Positions 36,016 to 48,953 of a DNA stretch of 64,000 nucleotides are shown piece after piece; positions within the stretch are counted from its first letter, which is position 1, and every line of letters starts with the position of its first letter. Below the pieces are notes generated by a model. That model was given only the letters and a program-made list of their open reading frames with translations, searched no databases and was not told the DNA's origin. Origin of the DNA: Phaseolus vulgaris (taxonomy: Eukaryota > Streptophyta > Magnoliopsida > Fabales > Fabaceae); the NCBI RefSeq assembly GCF_000499845.2, contig NC_023755.2, positions 1,447,732 to 1,511,731 of the forward strand. The letters run 5' to 3'. The position numbers were made by a program, and so were the translations under genes.

Positions 36016-39000
36016 AAACTTGTGAAATTTTGACCTACTTTCTGAAATTTTATTTTGGGTTCGCATTGCGCTGAAAAAATTCAGACAAGTACTTTCATAT
36101 GTTGTTTGCACCCAGGTAAGGAGGCACGTCCATAAACAACTCACAAAAAGAAGATACGGGGGAGAAAAGCCAGGACGTTTTGTTTTCGGAAAACCAGTTT
36201 TGTTCACTCTCGGTCTGGGACTTACTACGCCTTACTCCTTGGGTATTTTGGTTTGAAATTTTTACCAGACGTTCGTCACTGTGTCTACTGAGTTTTGGCT
36301 AAGCCCCAGATTGGAACCACAAGATTGGCAATAAATTTTTTATTCATGACTGCCAGGGCCGAAAGGAAGGTTCGTTTGTGTGTGAAAGTGTTTTATTTCT
36401 TTCGCGGGTAAATACTCATCCGTTTGACATGAAATTTGTCGCGTTTTGTCCCAAAATTCAGTGGAGATTCTTACGTGGAATTTCAGGAAAAAACTATTTC
36501 GGGAGAATTTTTCAGAAATTTTGTGCAAACCAAGGCTATCCTCTACCAAAACTTGTGAAATTTCGCCCTGCTTTGTCAAAATTTTATTCTGGATCCGTAT
36601 TGCGCTGAAAAAATTCAGACAAGTACTTTCATATGTTGTTTGCACCCATGTAAAGAGGCACGTCCATAAAAAAATTACAAAAAGAAGGTACGGGGGAGAA
36701 AAGCCAGGACGTTTTGTTTTCGCAAAACCAGTTTTGTTCACTGTCGGTTTGGGACTTACTACACCTTACTCCTTGGGTATTTTGGTCTGAAATTTTTACA
36801 AGACGTTCGTCACTGTGTCTACTGAGTTTTGGCTGAGATTTGAGCCCCAGATTGGTCCCACAAGATTGGCAATAAATTTTTTATTCATCACTGCCAGGGC
36901 CGAAAGGAAGATTCGTATGTGTGTGAAACTGTTTGATTTCTTTCGTGGGTGAATACTCATCCGTTTGACATGAAATTTGTCGCGTTTTGTCCCAAATTCA
37001 GTGGAGATTCTTATGTGGAATTTCAGGAAAAAACTATTTCGGGAGAATTTTTCAGAAATTTTGTGCAAACCAAGGCTATCCTCTACCAAAACTTGTGAAA
37101 TTTCGCCCTGCTTTCCAAAATTTTATTCTAGGTCCGTATTGCGCTGAAAAAATTCAGACAAGTACTTTCATATGTTGTTTGTACCTAGGTAAGGAGGCAT
37201 GTCCATAAACAAATTACAAAAAGAAGATACGGGGGTGAAAAGTCAGGACGTTTTGTTTTCGGAAAACCAGTTTTGTTCACTCTCAATCTGGGACTTACTA
37301 CGCCTTACTCCTTAGGTATTTTGGTCTGAAATTTTTACCAGACGTTCGTCACTGTGTCTACTGAGTTTTGGCTCAGATTTGAGCCCCAGATTGGTCCCAC
37401 AAGATTGGCAATAAATTTTTTATTCAACACTGCCAGGGCCGAAAGGACGGTTCGTATGTGTGTGAAACTGCTTTATTTCTTTCGTGTGTGAATACTCATC
37501 CGTTTGACCTGAAATTTGTCGCGTATTGTCCCAAATTCAGTGGAGATTCTTTCGTGGAATTTCAGGAAAAAACTATTACGGGAGAATTTTTCAGAAATTT
37601 TGTGCAAACCAAGGCTATCCTCTACGAAAACTTGTGAAATTTCGCCATACTTTCTGAAATTTTATTCTGAGTTCGTATTGCGCTGAAAAATTCAGACAAG
37701 TACTTTCATATTTTGTTTGCACCCAGGTAAGGAGGCACGTGCATAAACAAATCACAAGAAGAAGATACGGGGGAGAAAAGCCAGGACGTTTTGTTTTCGG
37801 AAAACGAGTTTTGTTCACTCTCGGTCTGGGACTTACTACGCCTTACTCATTGGGTATTTTGGTCTGAAAGTTTTACCAGACGTTCGTGACTTTGTCTACT
37901 GAGTTTTGGCTGAGATTTGAGCCCCAGATTAGTCCCACAAGATTGGCAATAAATTTTTTATTCATCACTGCCACGGCCGAAAGGAAGGTTCGTTTGTGTG
38001 TGAAAGTGTTTTATTTATTTCGTGGGTGAATACTCATCCGTTTGACCTGAAATTTGTCGTGTTTTGTCCCAAAATTCAGTGGAGTTTATGTGGAATATCA
38101 GGAAAACACAATTTCGGGAGAAATTTTCAGAAATTTTGTGCAAACTAAGGCTATCCTCTACCAAAACTTGTGAAATTTAGGCCTACTTTGTCAAAATTTT
38201 ATTCTGGGACCGTATTGCGCTGAAAAAAATTCAGACAAGTACTTTCATATGTTGTTTGCACCCAGATAAAGGGGCACGTCCATAAACAAATTACAAAAAG
38301 AAGATACGGGGGAGAAAAGCCAGGACGTTTTGTTTTCGCAATACCAATTTTGTTCACTCTCGGTCTGGGACTTACTACACCTTACTCCTTGGGTATTTGT
38401 ATTTTGGTATGAAATTTTTACCAGACGTCCGTCACTGTGCCTACTGAGTTTTGGCTGAAATTTGAGAACCAGATTTGTCCCACAAGATTGGTAAGAAATT
38501 TTTTATTCGTGACTGCCAGGGCCGAAAGGCAGGTTCGTTTGTGTGTGAAAGTGTTTTATTTCTTTCGTAGGTGAATACTCATCCGTTTGACCTGAAATTT
38601 GTCGCGTTTTGTCCCAAATTAAGTGGAGATTCTTACGTGGAATTGCAGGAAAAAACTATTTCGGGAGAATTTTTCAGAAATTTTTTGCAAACCAAGGCTA
38701 TCCTTTACTAAAACTCTTGAAATTTCGCCCTACTTTATCAAAATTTGATTCTGGGTCCGTATTGCGCTGAAAAAATTTAGACAAGTACTTTCATATGTTG
38801 TTTGCACCCAGGTAAGGAGGCACGTGCATAAACAAATCACAAGAAGAAGATACGGGGGAGAAAAGCCAGGACGTTTTGTTTTCGGAAAACCAGTTTTGTT
38901 CACTCTCGGTCTGGGACTTACTACACCTTACTCCTTGGTTATTTTGCTCTGAATATTTTACCAGACGTTTGTCACTGTGTCTACTGAGTTTTGACTGAGA

Positions 39001-42000
39001 TTTGAGTCCCAGATTGGTCACACAAGATTGACAATAAATTTTTTATTCATCACTGCCAGGGCTGAAAGGAAGGTTCGTATGTGTGTGAAACTGTTTTATT
39101 TCTTTCGTTGGTGAATACTCATCCCTTTGACCTGAAATTTGTCGCGTTTTGTCCCAAATTCAGTGGAGATTCTTACGTGGAATTTCAGGAAAAAACTATT
39201 TTGGGATAATTTTTCAGAAATTTTGTGCAAACCATGGCTATCATCTACCAAAACTTGTGAAATTCTGAAATTTTAGTTTGGGTCCGTATTGCGCTGAAAA
39301 AATTCAGACAAGTACTTTCATATGTTGTTTGCACCCCGGTAAGGAGGCACGTCCATAAACAAATTACAAAAAGAAGATACGGGGGAGAAAAGCCAGGACG
39401 TTTTGTTTACGGAAAACAAGTTTTGTACACTCTCGGTCTGGGACTTACTACGCCTTACTCCTTGGGTCTTTTGGTCTGAAATTTTTCCAGACGTTCGTCA
39501 CTGTGTCTACTGAGTTTTGGCTGAGATTTGAGCCCTAGATTTGTCCCACAAGATTGGCAAGAAAATTTTTATTGATCACTGCTAGGCCTGAAAAGAAGAT
39601 TCGTATGTGTGTGAAACGGTTTTATTTCTTTCGTGGGTGAATACTCATCCGTTTGACCTGAAATTTGTCGCGTTTTGTCCCAAATTAAGTGGAGATTCTT
39701 ACGTGGAACTTTAGGAAAAAACTATTTCAGGAGAATTTTTCAGAAATTTTGTGCAAACCAAGGCTATCCTCTACCAAAACTTGGGAAATTTCGCCCTGCT
39801 TTCTGAAATTTTATTATGGGTCTGTATTGCACTAAAAAAATTCAGACAAGTACTTTCTTATGTTGTTTGCACGCAGGTAAGGAGTCACGTCCATAAACAA
39901 ATTACAAAAAGAAGATACGGGGGAGAAAAGCCAGAACTTTTTTTTTTCGCGAAACCAGTTTTGTTCATTCTCGGTCTAGGACTTACTACGCCTTCTCCTT
40001 GGGTCTTTTGGTATGAAATTTTTACCAGACGTTCGTCACTGTGTCTACTGAGGTTTTGCTGAGATTTGAGCCCCAGATTGGTCCCACAACATTGACAATA
40101 ATTTTTTTTTCATCAATGCTAGGGCTGAAAGGAAGGTTCGTATGTGTGTGAAACTGTTTGATTTCTTTCGTGGGTGAATACTCATCCGTTTGACCTGGCA
40201 TTTGTCGCGTTTCGTCCCAAATTCAGTGGAGATTCTTACGTGGAATTTCAGGAAAAAACTATTCCGGGAGAATTTTTCAGAAATTTTGTGCAAACCAAGG
40301 CTATCCTCTACCGAAACTTGTGAAATTCTGAAATTTTATTCTGGGTCCGAATTGTGCTGAAAAAATTCAGATAAGTACTTTCATATGTTGTTTGCACCGA
40401 AATAAGGACGCAAGTCCATAAACAAATTACAAAAAGAAGATACGGGGGAGAGAACCCAAGACGTTTTGTTTTCGCAAAACCAGTTTTGTTCACTCTCGGT
40501 CTAGGACTTACTACGCCATACTCCTTGTGTCTTTTGGTCTGAAAATTTTACAAGACGTTCGTGACTTTGTCTACTGAGTTTTGGCTGAGATTTGAGCCCC
40601 AGATTGGTCCCACAAGATTGGCAATAAAATTTTTATTCATCACTGCCAGGGCTGAAAGGAAGGTTCGTTTGTGTGTGAAACTCTTTGATTTCTTTCGTAG
40701 GTGAATACTCATCCGTTTGACCTGAAATTTGTCGCATTTTGTCCCACATTCATTGGAGATTCTTACGTGGAATTTCAGGAAAAAACTATTTCGGGAGAAT
40801 TTTTCAGAAATTTTGTGTAAACCAAGGCTGTCCTCTACCAAAACGTGTGAAATTTCGCCCTACTTTCTGAAACTTTTCTCTGGGTCCGTATTGAGCTGAA
40901 AAAATTCAAACAAGTACTTTCATATGTTGTTTTCACCCAACTAAGTATGCACGTCCATAATCAAATCACAAAAAGAAGATACGGGGGAGAAAAGCCAAGA
41001 CGTTTTGTTTTCGGAAAACCAGTTTTGTTCACTCTCGGTCTGGGACTTACTACGCCTTACTCCTTGGGTATTTTGGTCTGAAATTTTTACCATACGTTCG
41101 TCAGTGTGTCTACTGATTTTTGGCTCAGATTTGAGCCCCAGATTGGTCCCACAAGATTGGCAATAAATTTTTTATTCATCACTGCCAGAGCCGAGAGGAA
41201 GGTTCGGTTGTGTGCGAAACTGTTTGATTTCTTTTGTGGGTGAATACTCATCCGTTTGACCTGAAACTTGTCGCGTTTTGTCCCAAATTCAGGGGAGATT
41301 CTTATGTGGAATTTCAGAAAAAAACTATTTTTGGGATAATTTTTCAGAAATTTTGTGCAAACGAAGGCTATACTCCACCAAAACTTGTGAAATTTCGCCA
41401 TGATTTCTGAACTTTTATTCTGGGTCCGTATTGCGCTGAAAAAATTCATACAAGTACTTTCATATGTTGTTTGCACCCAGGTAAGGAGACACACCCTTAA
41501 ACAAATCACAAAACGAAGATACGGGGGAGAAAAACCAGGACGTTTTGTTTTCGGAAAACTAGTTTTGTTCACTCTCGGCCTGGGACTTACTACGCCTTAC
41601 TCCGTGGGTATTTTGGTATGAAATTTTTACCAGACGTTCCTCACTGTTTCTACTGAGTTTTGGCTGAGATTTGAGCCCCAGATTGGTCCCACAAGATTGA
41701 CAATAAATTTTTTATTCATCACTGCCAGGGCGGAAATGAAGAGTCGTTTGTGTGTGAAACTGTTTGATTTCTTTCGTGGGTGAATACTCATCCGTTTGAC
41801 CTGAAATTTGTCGCGTTTTGTCCCAAATTCAGTGGAGATTCCTACGTGGAATTTCAAGAAAAACTATTTCGAGAGAATTTTTCAGAAATTTTGTGCAAAC
41901 AAAGGCTATCCTCTACCAAAACTTGTGAAATTTCGCCATGATTTATGAAATTTTATTCTGTGTCCGTATTGCGCTGAAAAAATTCAGACAAGTACTTTCA

Positions 42001-43667
42001 TATGTTGTTTGTACCTAGGTAAGGAGGCATGTCCATAAACAAATCACAAAAAGAAGATACGGGGGAGAAAAGACAGGACGTTTTGTTTTCGGAAAACGAG
42101 TTTTGTTCACTCTCGGTCTGGGACTTACTACGCCTTACTCCTTGGGTATTTTGGTCTGAAATTTTTACCAGACGTTCATCACTGTGTCTACTGAGTTTTG
42201 GCCGAGATTTGAGCCCCATATTGGTCCCACAAGATTGACAATAAATTTTTTATTCATCACTGCCAGTGCCGAAAGGAAGGTTCGTTTGTGTGTGAAACTG
42301 TTTGATTTCTTTCGTGGGTGAATACTCATCCGTTTGACCCAAAATTTGTCGCGTTTAGTCCCAAATTCAGTGGAGATTCTTATGTGGAATTTCAGGAAAA
42401 AACTATTTTGGGAGAATTTTTCAGAAATTTTGTGCAAACCAAGGCTATATATACTCTACCAAAACTTGTGAAATTTCGCCCTGCTTTTTGAAATTTTATT
42501 TTTGGTCCGTATTGCGCTGAAAAAATTCATACAAGTACTTACATATGTTGTTTGCACCCAGGTAAGGAGGCACGCCCTTAAACAAATCACAAAAAGAAGA
42601 TATGGGGGAGAAAAGCCAGGACGTTTTGTTTTCGCAAAACCAGTTTTGTTCACTCTCGGTCTGGGACTTACTACGCCTTACTCCGTGGGTATTTTGTTCT
42701 GAAATTTTTACCAGACGTTCATCACTGTGTCTACTGAGTTTTGACTGAGATTTGAGCCCCATATTGGTCCCACAAGATTGACAATAAATTTTTTATTCAT
42801 CACTGCCAAGGCCGAAAGGAAGGTTCGTTTGTGTGTGAAACTGTTTGATTTCTTTCGTTGGTGAATACTCATCCATTTGACCTGAAATTTGTCGCGTTTT
42901 GTCCCAAATTGTTTTGATTCTTACATGGAATTTCAGGAAAAAACTAATTCGGGAGAATTTTTCAGATATTTTGTGCAAACCAAGGCTATCATCTACCTAA
43001 ACTTGTGAAATTTCGCCCTGGTTTCTGAAATTTTATTCTGGGTCCGTATTGCGCTGAAAAAATTCAAACAAGTACTTTCATATGTTTTTTGCACCCAGCT
43101 AAGGTGGCATGTCCATAAACAAATCACAAAAAGAAGATACGGGGTTGAAAAGTCAGGACGTTTTGTTTTCGGAAAACCAGTTTTGTTCACTCTCGGTCTG
43201 GGACTTACTACGCTTTACTCCTTGGGTATTTTGGTCTGAAATTTTTACCAAACGATCGTCACTGTGTCTACTGAGTTTTGGCTGAGATTTGAGCCCCAGA
43301 TTGGTCCCATAAGATTGACAATAAATTTTTTATTCATCACTGCCAGGGCCGAAAGGAAGGTTCGTTTGTGTGTGAAAATTGTTTGATTTCTTTCATGGGT
43401 AAATACTCATCCGTTTGACCTGATATTTGTCACGTTTTGTCCCAAATTCAGTGGAGATTCTTAAGTGGAATTTCAGGAAAAAACTATTTCGAGAGAATTT
43501 TTCAGAAATTTTGTGCAAACAAAGGCTATCCCCTAGCAAAACTTGTGAAATTTCGCTTTACTTTCTAAAATTTTATTCTGGGTCCGTATTGCGCTGAGAA
43601 AATTCAAACAAGTACTTTCATATGTTGTTTGCACCCAGATTGGGTTTAGGGTTTAGGCACGTCCATA
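36012..43667 (+). repeat. satellite array, about 14 head-to-tail copies of a ~538-bp unit
   Basis: The landmark GCGCTGAAAAAATTCA recurs at 36069, 36602, 37141, 37680, 38217, 38764, 39291, (39829), (40354), 40893, 41433, 41971, 42514, 43051 and 43591, so unit lengths are 525-547 bp, mostly 537-540. All copies run in the same direction. Other constant blocks are ACTTTCATATGTTGTTTGCAC, GATACGGGGGAGAAAAGCCA, CTGTGTCTACTGAGTTTTGG, and AATACTCATCCGTTTGACCTG. Copies are roughly 90-95 percent alike by eye. The unit length is close to the 528-bp khipu subtelomeric satellite of common bean; identity needs a search. Open frames in the array (mostly minus strand, up to 161 codons) are repeats of the unit, not genes. 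Confidence 0.95.
43642..43657. repeat. telomere-like filler at the right end of the satellite array
   Basis: GGGTTTAGGGTTTAGG, two and a bit plant telomere heptamers, replaces the normal GTAAGGAG of the unit between CACCCAG and GCACGTCCAT. About ten bases later satellite similarity ends. Confidence 0.85.
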
Positions 43668-46260
43668 TCGTCAAAATATTGTCAACCTTTTATACAATTT
43701 ATATTTTTGTAAAATAAAGTTGTGTATGATTCACTTAAATTATATTTCCTTCCAATCATTTTTAAAGGTATATGTATCCTTATAACTTATTAATATTTTT
43801 CTTTAACTTCAATTAATTATCAAGGGAAATCACTTTGTTTACTAATCCCATAAATTTCATATTTTGAATTAAAAATTATTTCCAATTATTACTAATATCA
43901 ATTTAAATATATATGTTATTGATTTGAAAAGTCCTTTAAATTTTCATATATTATAATTACCATTCTATAAAAAAATAATTATTTAATGCTTAGATAATTT
44001 TAAAGTAATTTGTGATTTTTTTTAAAGATTAATTAAATAGTGTTAATTTCGTAATTTTCATCTAAGTGTCCCTTTAATCTCCAATCAAAGGAAAGAGAGG
44101 TCAAGGTCAGAAATTAGAAAAAGACTCTAAAATAAGATAACTCGGAAACAATAGACAGCAACCCTTCGGATTGAGCTAGCACCTTCCAATATATAAAGGA
44201 TGGTTAAAATTCATGAAATAAATAAATAAATAAAAAACAGAAAACAAACACACTACTTATATTTTATATACATATATACACACACATGTAGATGATGCAA
44301 TATTTTAAGAATGAAATATAGGTTATTTTGTTATCACTTACATCAAACACTTGATTTGATTATATATTATTTTATAATATTATAATATAATCATGTACAT
44401 ATTCTCTTATCCTTTCATTATTATATTATGTTGTGGATTTTTTAACAATTAATTATATTACGTTAAAACTTTTAAATAAATAATTTGTGTTAATTGACAC
44501 AACTTCTTCAATGAAGTCATATCACATTATCGCGACTTATTTATTATAATAATTTTTTAAAAAAACATGTCACCTTAACACACGACTCATCCATTATAAT
44601 AATTTTTTATCCATTATAATCATTATACTCATTTCAATAATTTTTTAAAATTTTACTTTAATAATAATTAATATATGTAAAATTGTCCTAGTAAGATATC
44701 GTTCCCTAATAATGGAACCCTTAGTTATGAATAATTATCTGTGCAATGAAGAAGAAATCAAATTACTTGTAAAAGGGAGAAGATTAAAATTTGTATGCAT
44801 GATTCAATACATTTGAGTAGTAAACGTGTTTTCAACAGTCCCTACTTGGTGCAATTGTTAAAAAAACATACTGATAAATTAAGCCTTTCTTGCTGAGAAT
44901 TGTATTATCATTTGTCTGACCCGTTTGTTTGAGATAGAAGATTTTGCTCATCATTGATAAAAATGGTCTAATTTCTAGTCATACATTTCTATGTTTTCAG
45001 AAAAGAAATATGGGGGATGCGCATGATTACTAATGTGTAAATAAACATAGTCAAATGATGGTGAAATGCAGAATCTTGTGTTAAGTAAAATATTGTATGC
45101 TGTTCTTTTTTTCAAAAATAATTTGGTAAAGCAGCATGAATATAACCAGAAGATTCAATCCACAGTCCAGGTGCACAACAAAACTTTCTTCTCACTTTAG
45201 TTTTAATTCAATTTTTAATTCACTTCACTTCAACACAGGTTGTTCAAGACGTGTTAGACACAAGTTGCGAAAACTATGAACACAACGTTTTGAAAATTTT
45301 TTTGCTCTTTTCAGCGATAAAAAAATTAGTTCAAATAGCAAAAGGGTAATGGATTGGCAAAAATCCAACCACTTACTGAATGTGAGAACTTTTTGTGCTC
45401 AAAGCTTCAACAACTGTGTCAAGCTCACCAATAGTTAGTAGTAATATATCCTGCAACATTCAGCAACCAGTTTGTAATAATATCAGCAAAATTGCTTTCT
45501 TAATGGAAACTGACACAGTTTGTAATTAGCACACACAGGTCTCCAACTTATTTCTTAATGGAAACTGACACAGTTTGTAATTAGCACACACAGGTCTCCA
45601 ACTTATACTGTCTAAAGGACATTTCTGTGCAGAAAGAGATGCCTTTACACCTCCTAAACATGAAACATTAAACATGGTAAATTTAACATGATTGACTGCT
45701 TTTCTTTCGCATCCTAATCAAAACACAAATTTTCCTCCTGGCATTTGATCTAGCCTTCAAAAACGGAATAGAAAACAAACTACACAAAGTTTAAAAAAAT
45801 CCAAAAAAATCTTCTAAGAAAGAAGAAAACACCCTCTACAGCGAAATCAAACAGGCCATGCACACTCCAACCATATCAAATGACTAGGACAATGATAACA
45901 TGATATACAGCTTGAAAGAACCATACATGTTTACTCATTATTTAGCAACATATAAAAGAGCAAGTACAAACCAACCAAAGCACTTTCACCTCGTGGTTCA
46001 GCTTGCAAAATTCAATCAGAACTTAGGAAGTTCTGTCTATACCAGGTAAAAAAAAATACCAAACCAAAGAAAACCGTTACCATTCCATATTATACCACAA
46101 CTCTTGTGAGCAACTGGCTCACAATAATCTGAATATGCGATTGCAATTTAGAACCTTGGATCATTGATTAATCCATTCTCATTCTTCTTCTGCAAAATTT
46201 AGAACCCAACAAATCATCATGCTAATCAGTGATGTATAAAACCTTGAATCATTGATCAAT
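43668..46260. other. AT-rich spacer and probable 3' UTR of the gene at 46261
   Basis: No gene recognised. The stretch from about 44750 to 46260 is less A/T-rich than that before it and its last part is likely the 3' UTR of the minus-strand gene at 46261-47235. It contains the tandem duplication at 45496. Confidence 0.45.
45496..45605. repeat. 55-bp perfect tandem duplication
   Basis: The unit beginning TTTCTTAATGGAAACTGACA occupies 45496-45550 and is repeated without change at 45551-45605, so the event is recent. Confidence 0.95.
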
Positions 46261-47235
46261 TCACCACCCTTCTTCTTCTGCAAAATTTAGAATCTGACAC
46301 ACATCATGCTCCTCGGTGCTGAAATAAGGCCTCTTCCCAACCAATTCAGCAACTCTCTTCGCAGCACCAGAGTCTCTGGGACTTTCATTAACACACTTAA
46401 CAGTCTTGATCTTCGGAAGCACCATCACCTCGGCGGCCACCGCCGCCACCACCGCTTCTTCTTCTTCCCCATTCTTGGGAATCTCCCACCTCTTCTTAAC
46501 CCTAACCTCACTCCCTCCCTCTGGCAACGACCTCTTCCTCACATCACCACCGCCATTATACCTACTCGCCACCATCCTACCCGGCTTCACCGCCTTCTTG
46601 TTACTCTCACACAAAGACTTCATCTTCTCCCTATCAAACATATTCCTCGCCTGAACCTGAACCGCCGAAAATTCCTCTTTCTTCCTCACCCTCCCAACGG
46701 TCTTCGCCCTCGATTCCTCGTCGATCTCCGGAAGCTTCCAGAAGCACGATTTCCGGCGACTCTGCGCGGTGGCTGGCGTAGCCGCGATCTCCGCCGGTCC
46801 CATACTCATCCCTCTCCGCCACGCGCTTTGGTTATTGTTAACACTCTTTACCTTAGTCTTCGGCGTTTCTTCCGGTTTTCTCAAAACGGCGGCGTTCGGG
46901 CGCGGCTCCATGAACTTCGCGGGAACGGCTCTGCCAACCACGCGCTTTCCGCGCTTGGCCTTCTCGATGCGCAGCGCGTCGAGGCGCGTGGTGAGGCGCG
47001 TGATCTCGCGCTCGAGAACTTCGATCTCGTCGTCGATGTTTCTGTTGTCGTCGGAAGAGAGAGCGAAGACCTTGGTCTTAGTGTTTTTCTTGGGTTTCGG
47101 CGAGGAATTCAGTGCGGTTGGGCTCAGGTTTTCTTTGGTGCTCTCGGAGGAAGACCAAGAAGTCTTCATCGGGAAGAAGGTGTCGCCGCCGTGGTTGTCG
47201 AAGGCGGCGTTGTTCCACACTTGAATGTCGTTCAT
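46261..47235 (-). CDS. plant protein of unknown function with a central coiled coil
   Basis: Single exon, 324 residues, clearly GC-richer than its flanks. I do not recognise the family by name. Residues about 65-95 form a heptad-like, charged helix (IDDEIEVLEREITRLTTRLD), followed by a very basic stretch (EKAKRGKRVVGRAVPAK). Conserved-looking short blocks are SAWRRGMSMGPAEIAAT (about 137-153), SRRKSCFWKLPEIDEESR (about 159-176) and the acidic C-terminus VCQILNFAEEEGW. The protein is Lys/Arg-rich and has no signal peptide or membrane segment, so a nuclear or cytoskeleton-associated location is possible but unproven. The 328-codon frame on the opposite strand is a by-product of GC-rich codon use. 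Confidence 0.8.
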   Translation of the reverse strand: MNDIQVWNNAAFDNHGGDTFFPMKTSWSSSESTKENLSPTALNSSPKPKKNTKTKVFALSSDDNRNIDDEIEVLEREITRLTTRLDALRIEKAKRGKRVVGRAVPAKFMEPRPNAAVLRKPEETPKTKVKSVNNNQSAWRRGMSMGPAEIAATPATAQSRRKSCFWKLPEIDEESRAKTVGRVRKKEEFSAVQVQARNMFDREKMKSLCESNKKAVKPGRMVASRYNGGGDVRKRSLPEGGSEVRVKKRWEIPKNGEEEEAVVAAVAAEVMVLPKIKTVKCVNESPRDSGAAKRVAELVGKRPYFSTEEHDVCQILNFAEEEGW

Positions 47236-48953
47236 GGTTATCGTTGTTGTCGTTTTGGTCGCTGTTGTTGCGTTTTTAGATTGATCGTTTAGGGTTTTGA
47301 ATCTGAATTGGAATATGAAAGAGCGTGTGTGAGTGAGGGAATTATTTGTATTTTGAGAAAAAGTGACCGTTGGGGAACGAAAAATGAAGAGAAATCAAAT
47401 TAGACGTTGCTGAAGGCTCCATCTGGACCGTTGGATTGAAAACGGCTCCTCATACATACACGCTCCGATACTATTTAAACTCGATTTATTCATGTATTAT
47501 GTTTTAATATTTTTTAAATGTCTCAATAATGTAATAAAAATATATTTTTTAATTTGTGCTTTAAAATTATTTATTATGAAAATAAGAAAGATAGATCTAA
47601 AATTTTACTTTATTATCTGCCAAATTTCTTTTACCATATTAGTTTCTTAATTATAAAATTATATTTAATTATGTCTCAAAAGTATGTATTTAATTTCAAT
47701 AAATTTATGAAAAAATACTTTACACTACAAAATTAAAGCTATCGGAATTAATTGCTATAATCAATGACCAAATTCCGTTTTTTTTTTTTATATCACAATC
47801 TTTTTTTCTTTTTCTTTCTCATTTTAATTTTCATCTTATTCAAACAATCAAGAAAAATATGGAAGTTTTATAGTGTGAATACACTAAAATTTTTTAAGTC
47901 TTTATGGTTTGAATGAACATTCATCCTTCGAACAATAAGAATTTAAAGATATATTAATACTTTAATAATATTTTTTTCATTCAAAATTCAATTCATAACT
48001 TCAACACAGAATATCATTATAACACTTGAGTGAAATTATTCTTTTAGGTTTGGTTCATTGTGCTATACAGTTAATTAGAAAAATAAATTAACTTTATATT
48101 CTCTTTGACTATATTAAAAATAAATTTAGAAATATAATTTTATAAGAAAATTTAATATTATAAAAACTATATTTAATTTTTTTTCATAAACTTTAGTTGC
48201 AAACTTAAATTTGTTACAACCTTGCTTGCAACCCTTTGTAACACCCTCATACTATAACAATCAAACAGAGTTAAAATTAAAAGAAAAAAAAATGTACTAT
48301 ATACTAAAAGTCATCAAATTGATGCCTTTATAACTTGAAAATATATTTTTTTTAAACCAATAATATGTAATCATTAATTAAAGAGTAAATTATACCATTA
48401 TGATTTACACTTTTTAAAATTTTATTAATATAACTTTTTATGAAAAAAAATAGAAAGAAGTGAAATTTTAAAATACTCTGAACATATTTAAAAGATTTTG
48501 TGTAATTAAAATTTTGTTTAGAGATAACAAAAGAGTACTCAATCCAATTATCTTGATATTGAAAAAAAAAATCCACGATCGGTAATATGGAATAATTTTA
48601 GAAAAAAGATATTTTTACTCAAATTTATATTTTTTTTATTGTTGACCGTATTGAAACTTTCTATATAATAAAATATTTTATTTAAAAGAAAATTTTGGCG
48701 ATGGATAATTTAGAATAATTAAAAAATAGCACACAAAAATTGATGAAATAAACAATTAAATTAATATAATGGTTCAAAATCAAACTTTTGATGATGAGTT
48801 CATCCAAAAGTATACATAAGATAAGTCACAAGCTTTTTAGTGTACTACCACAAAATTTGTATTTCTTACTATTAGAAACAAAATTTATAAAATGTACTTA
48901 ATTTAAATAAATTACAACAAAATTAAAATTCAAATTAAATTATAAAATGTAAA
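47236..48953. other. promoter side of the unknown-protein gene and AT-rich spacer
   Basis: About 47236-47480 is the likely 5' UTR and promoter of the minus-strand gene (TTTAAATAG near 47475 on the minus strand is TATA-like). The rest is A/T-rich; TTTGTAACACCCTCATA at 48235 resembles an LTR 5' end but nothing follows it. Confidence 0.45.

Noticed and set aside
36340..43190. Many open frames of 60-161 codons in the satellite, some repeated almost unchanged (for example 41087-41572)
   Set aside because: They recur because the unit recurs; none spans more than one unit in all copies, and frames are broken by indels in other copies. No known domain.
36012..43667. CRISPR-like array
   Set aside because: Units are contiguous satellite monomers of about 538 bp without spacers, in a eukaryotic nuclear context.
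46306..47292. 328-codon open frame on the plus strand
   Set aside because: It is antisense to the 324-residue minus-strand gene, lies in its GC-rich codons, and its translation is Arg/His/Pro/Leu-rich without domain features.
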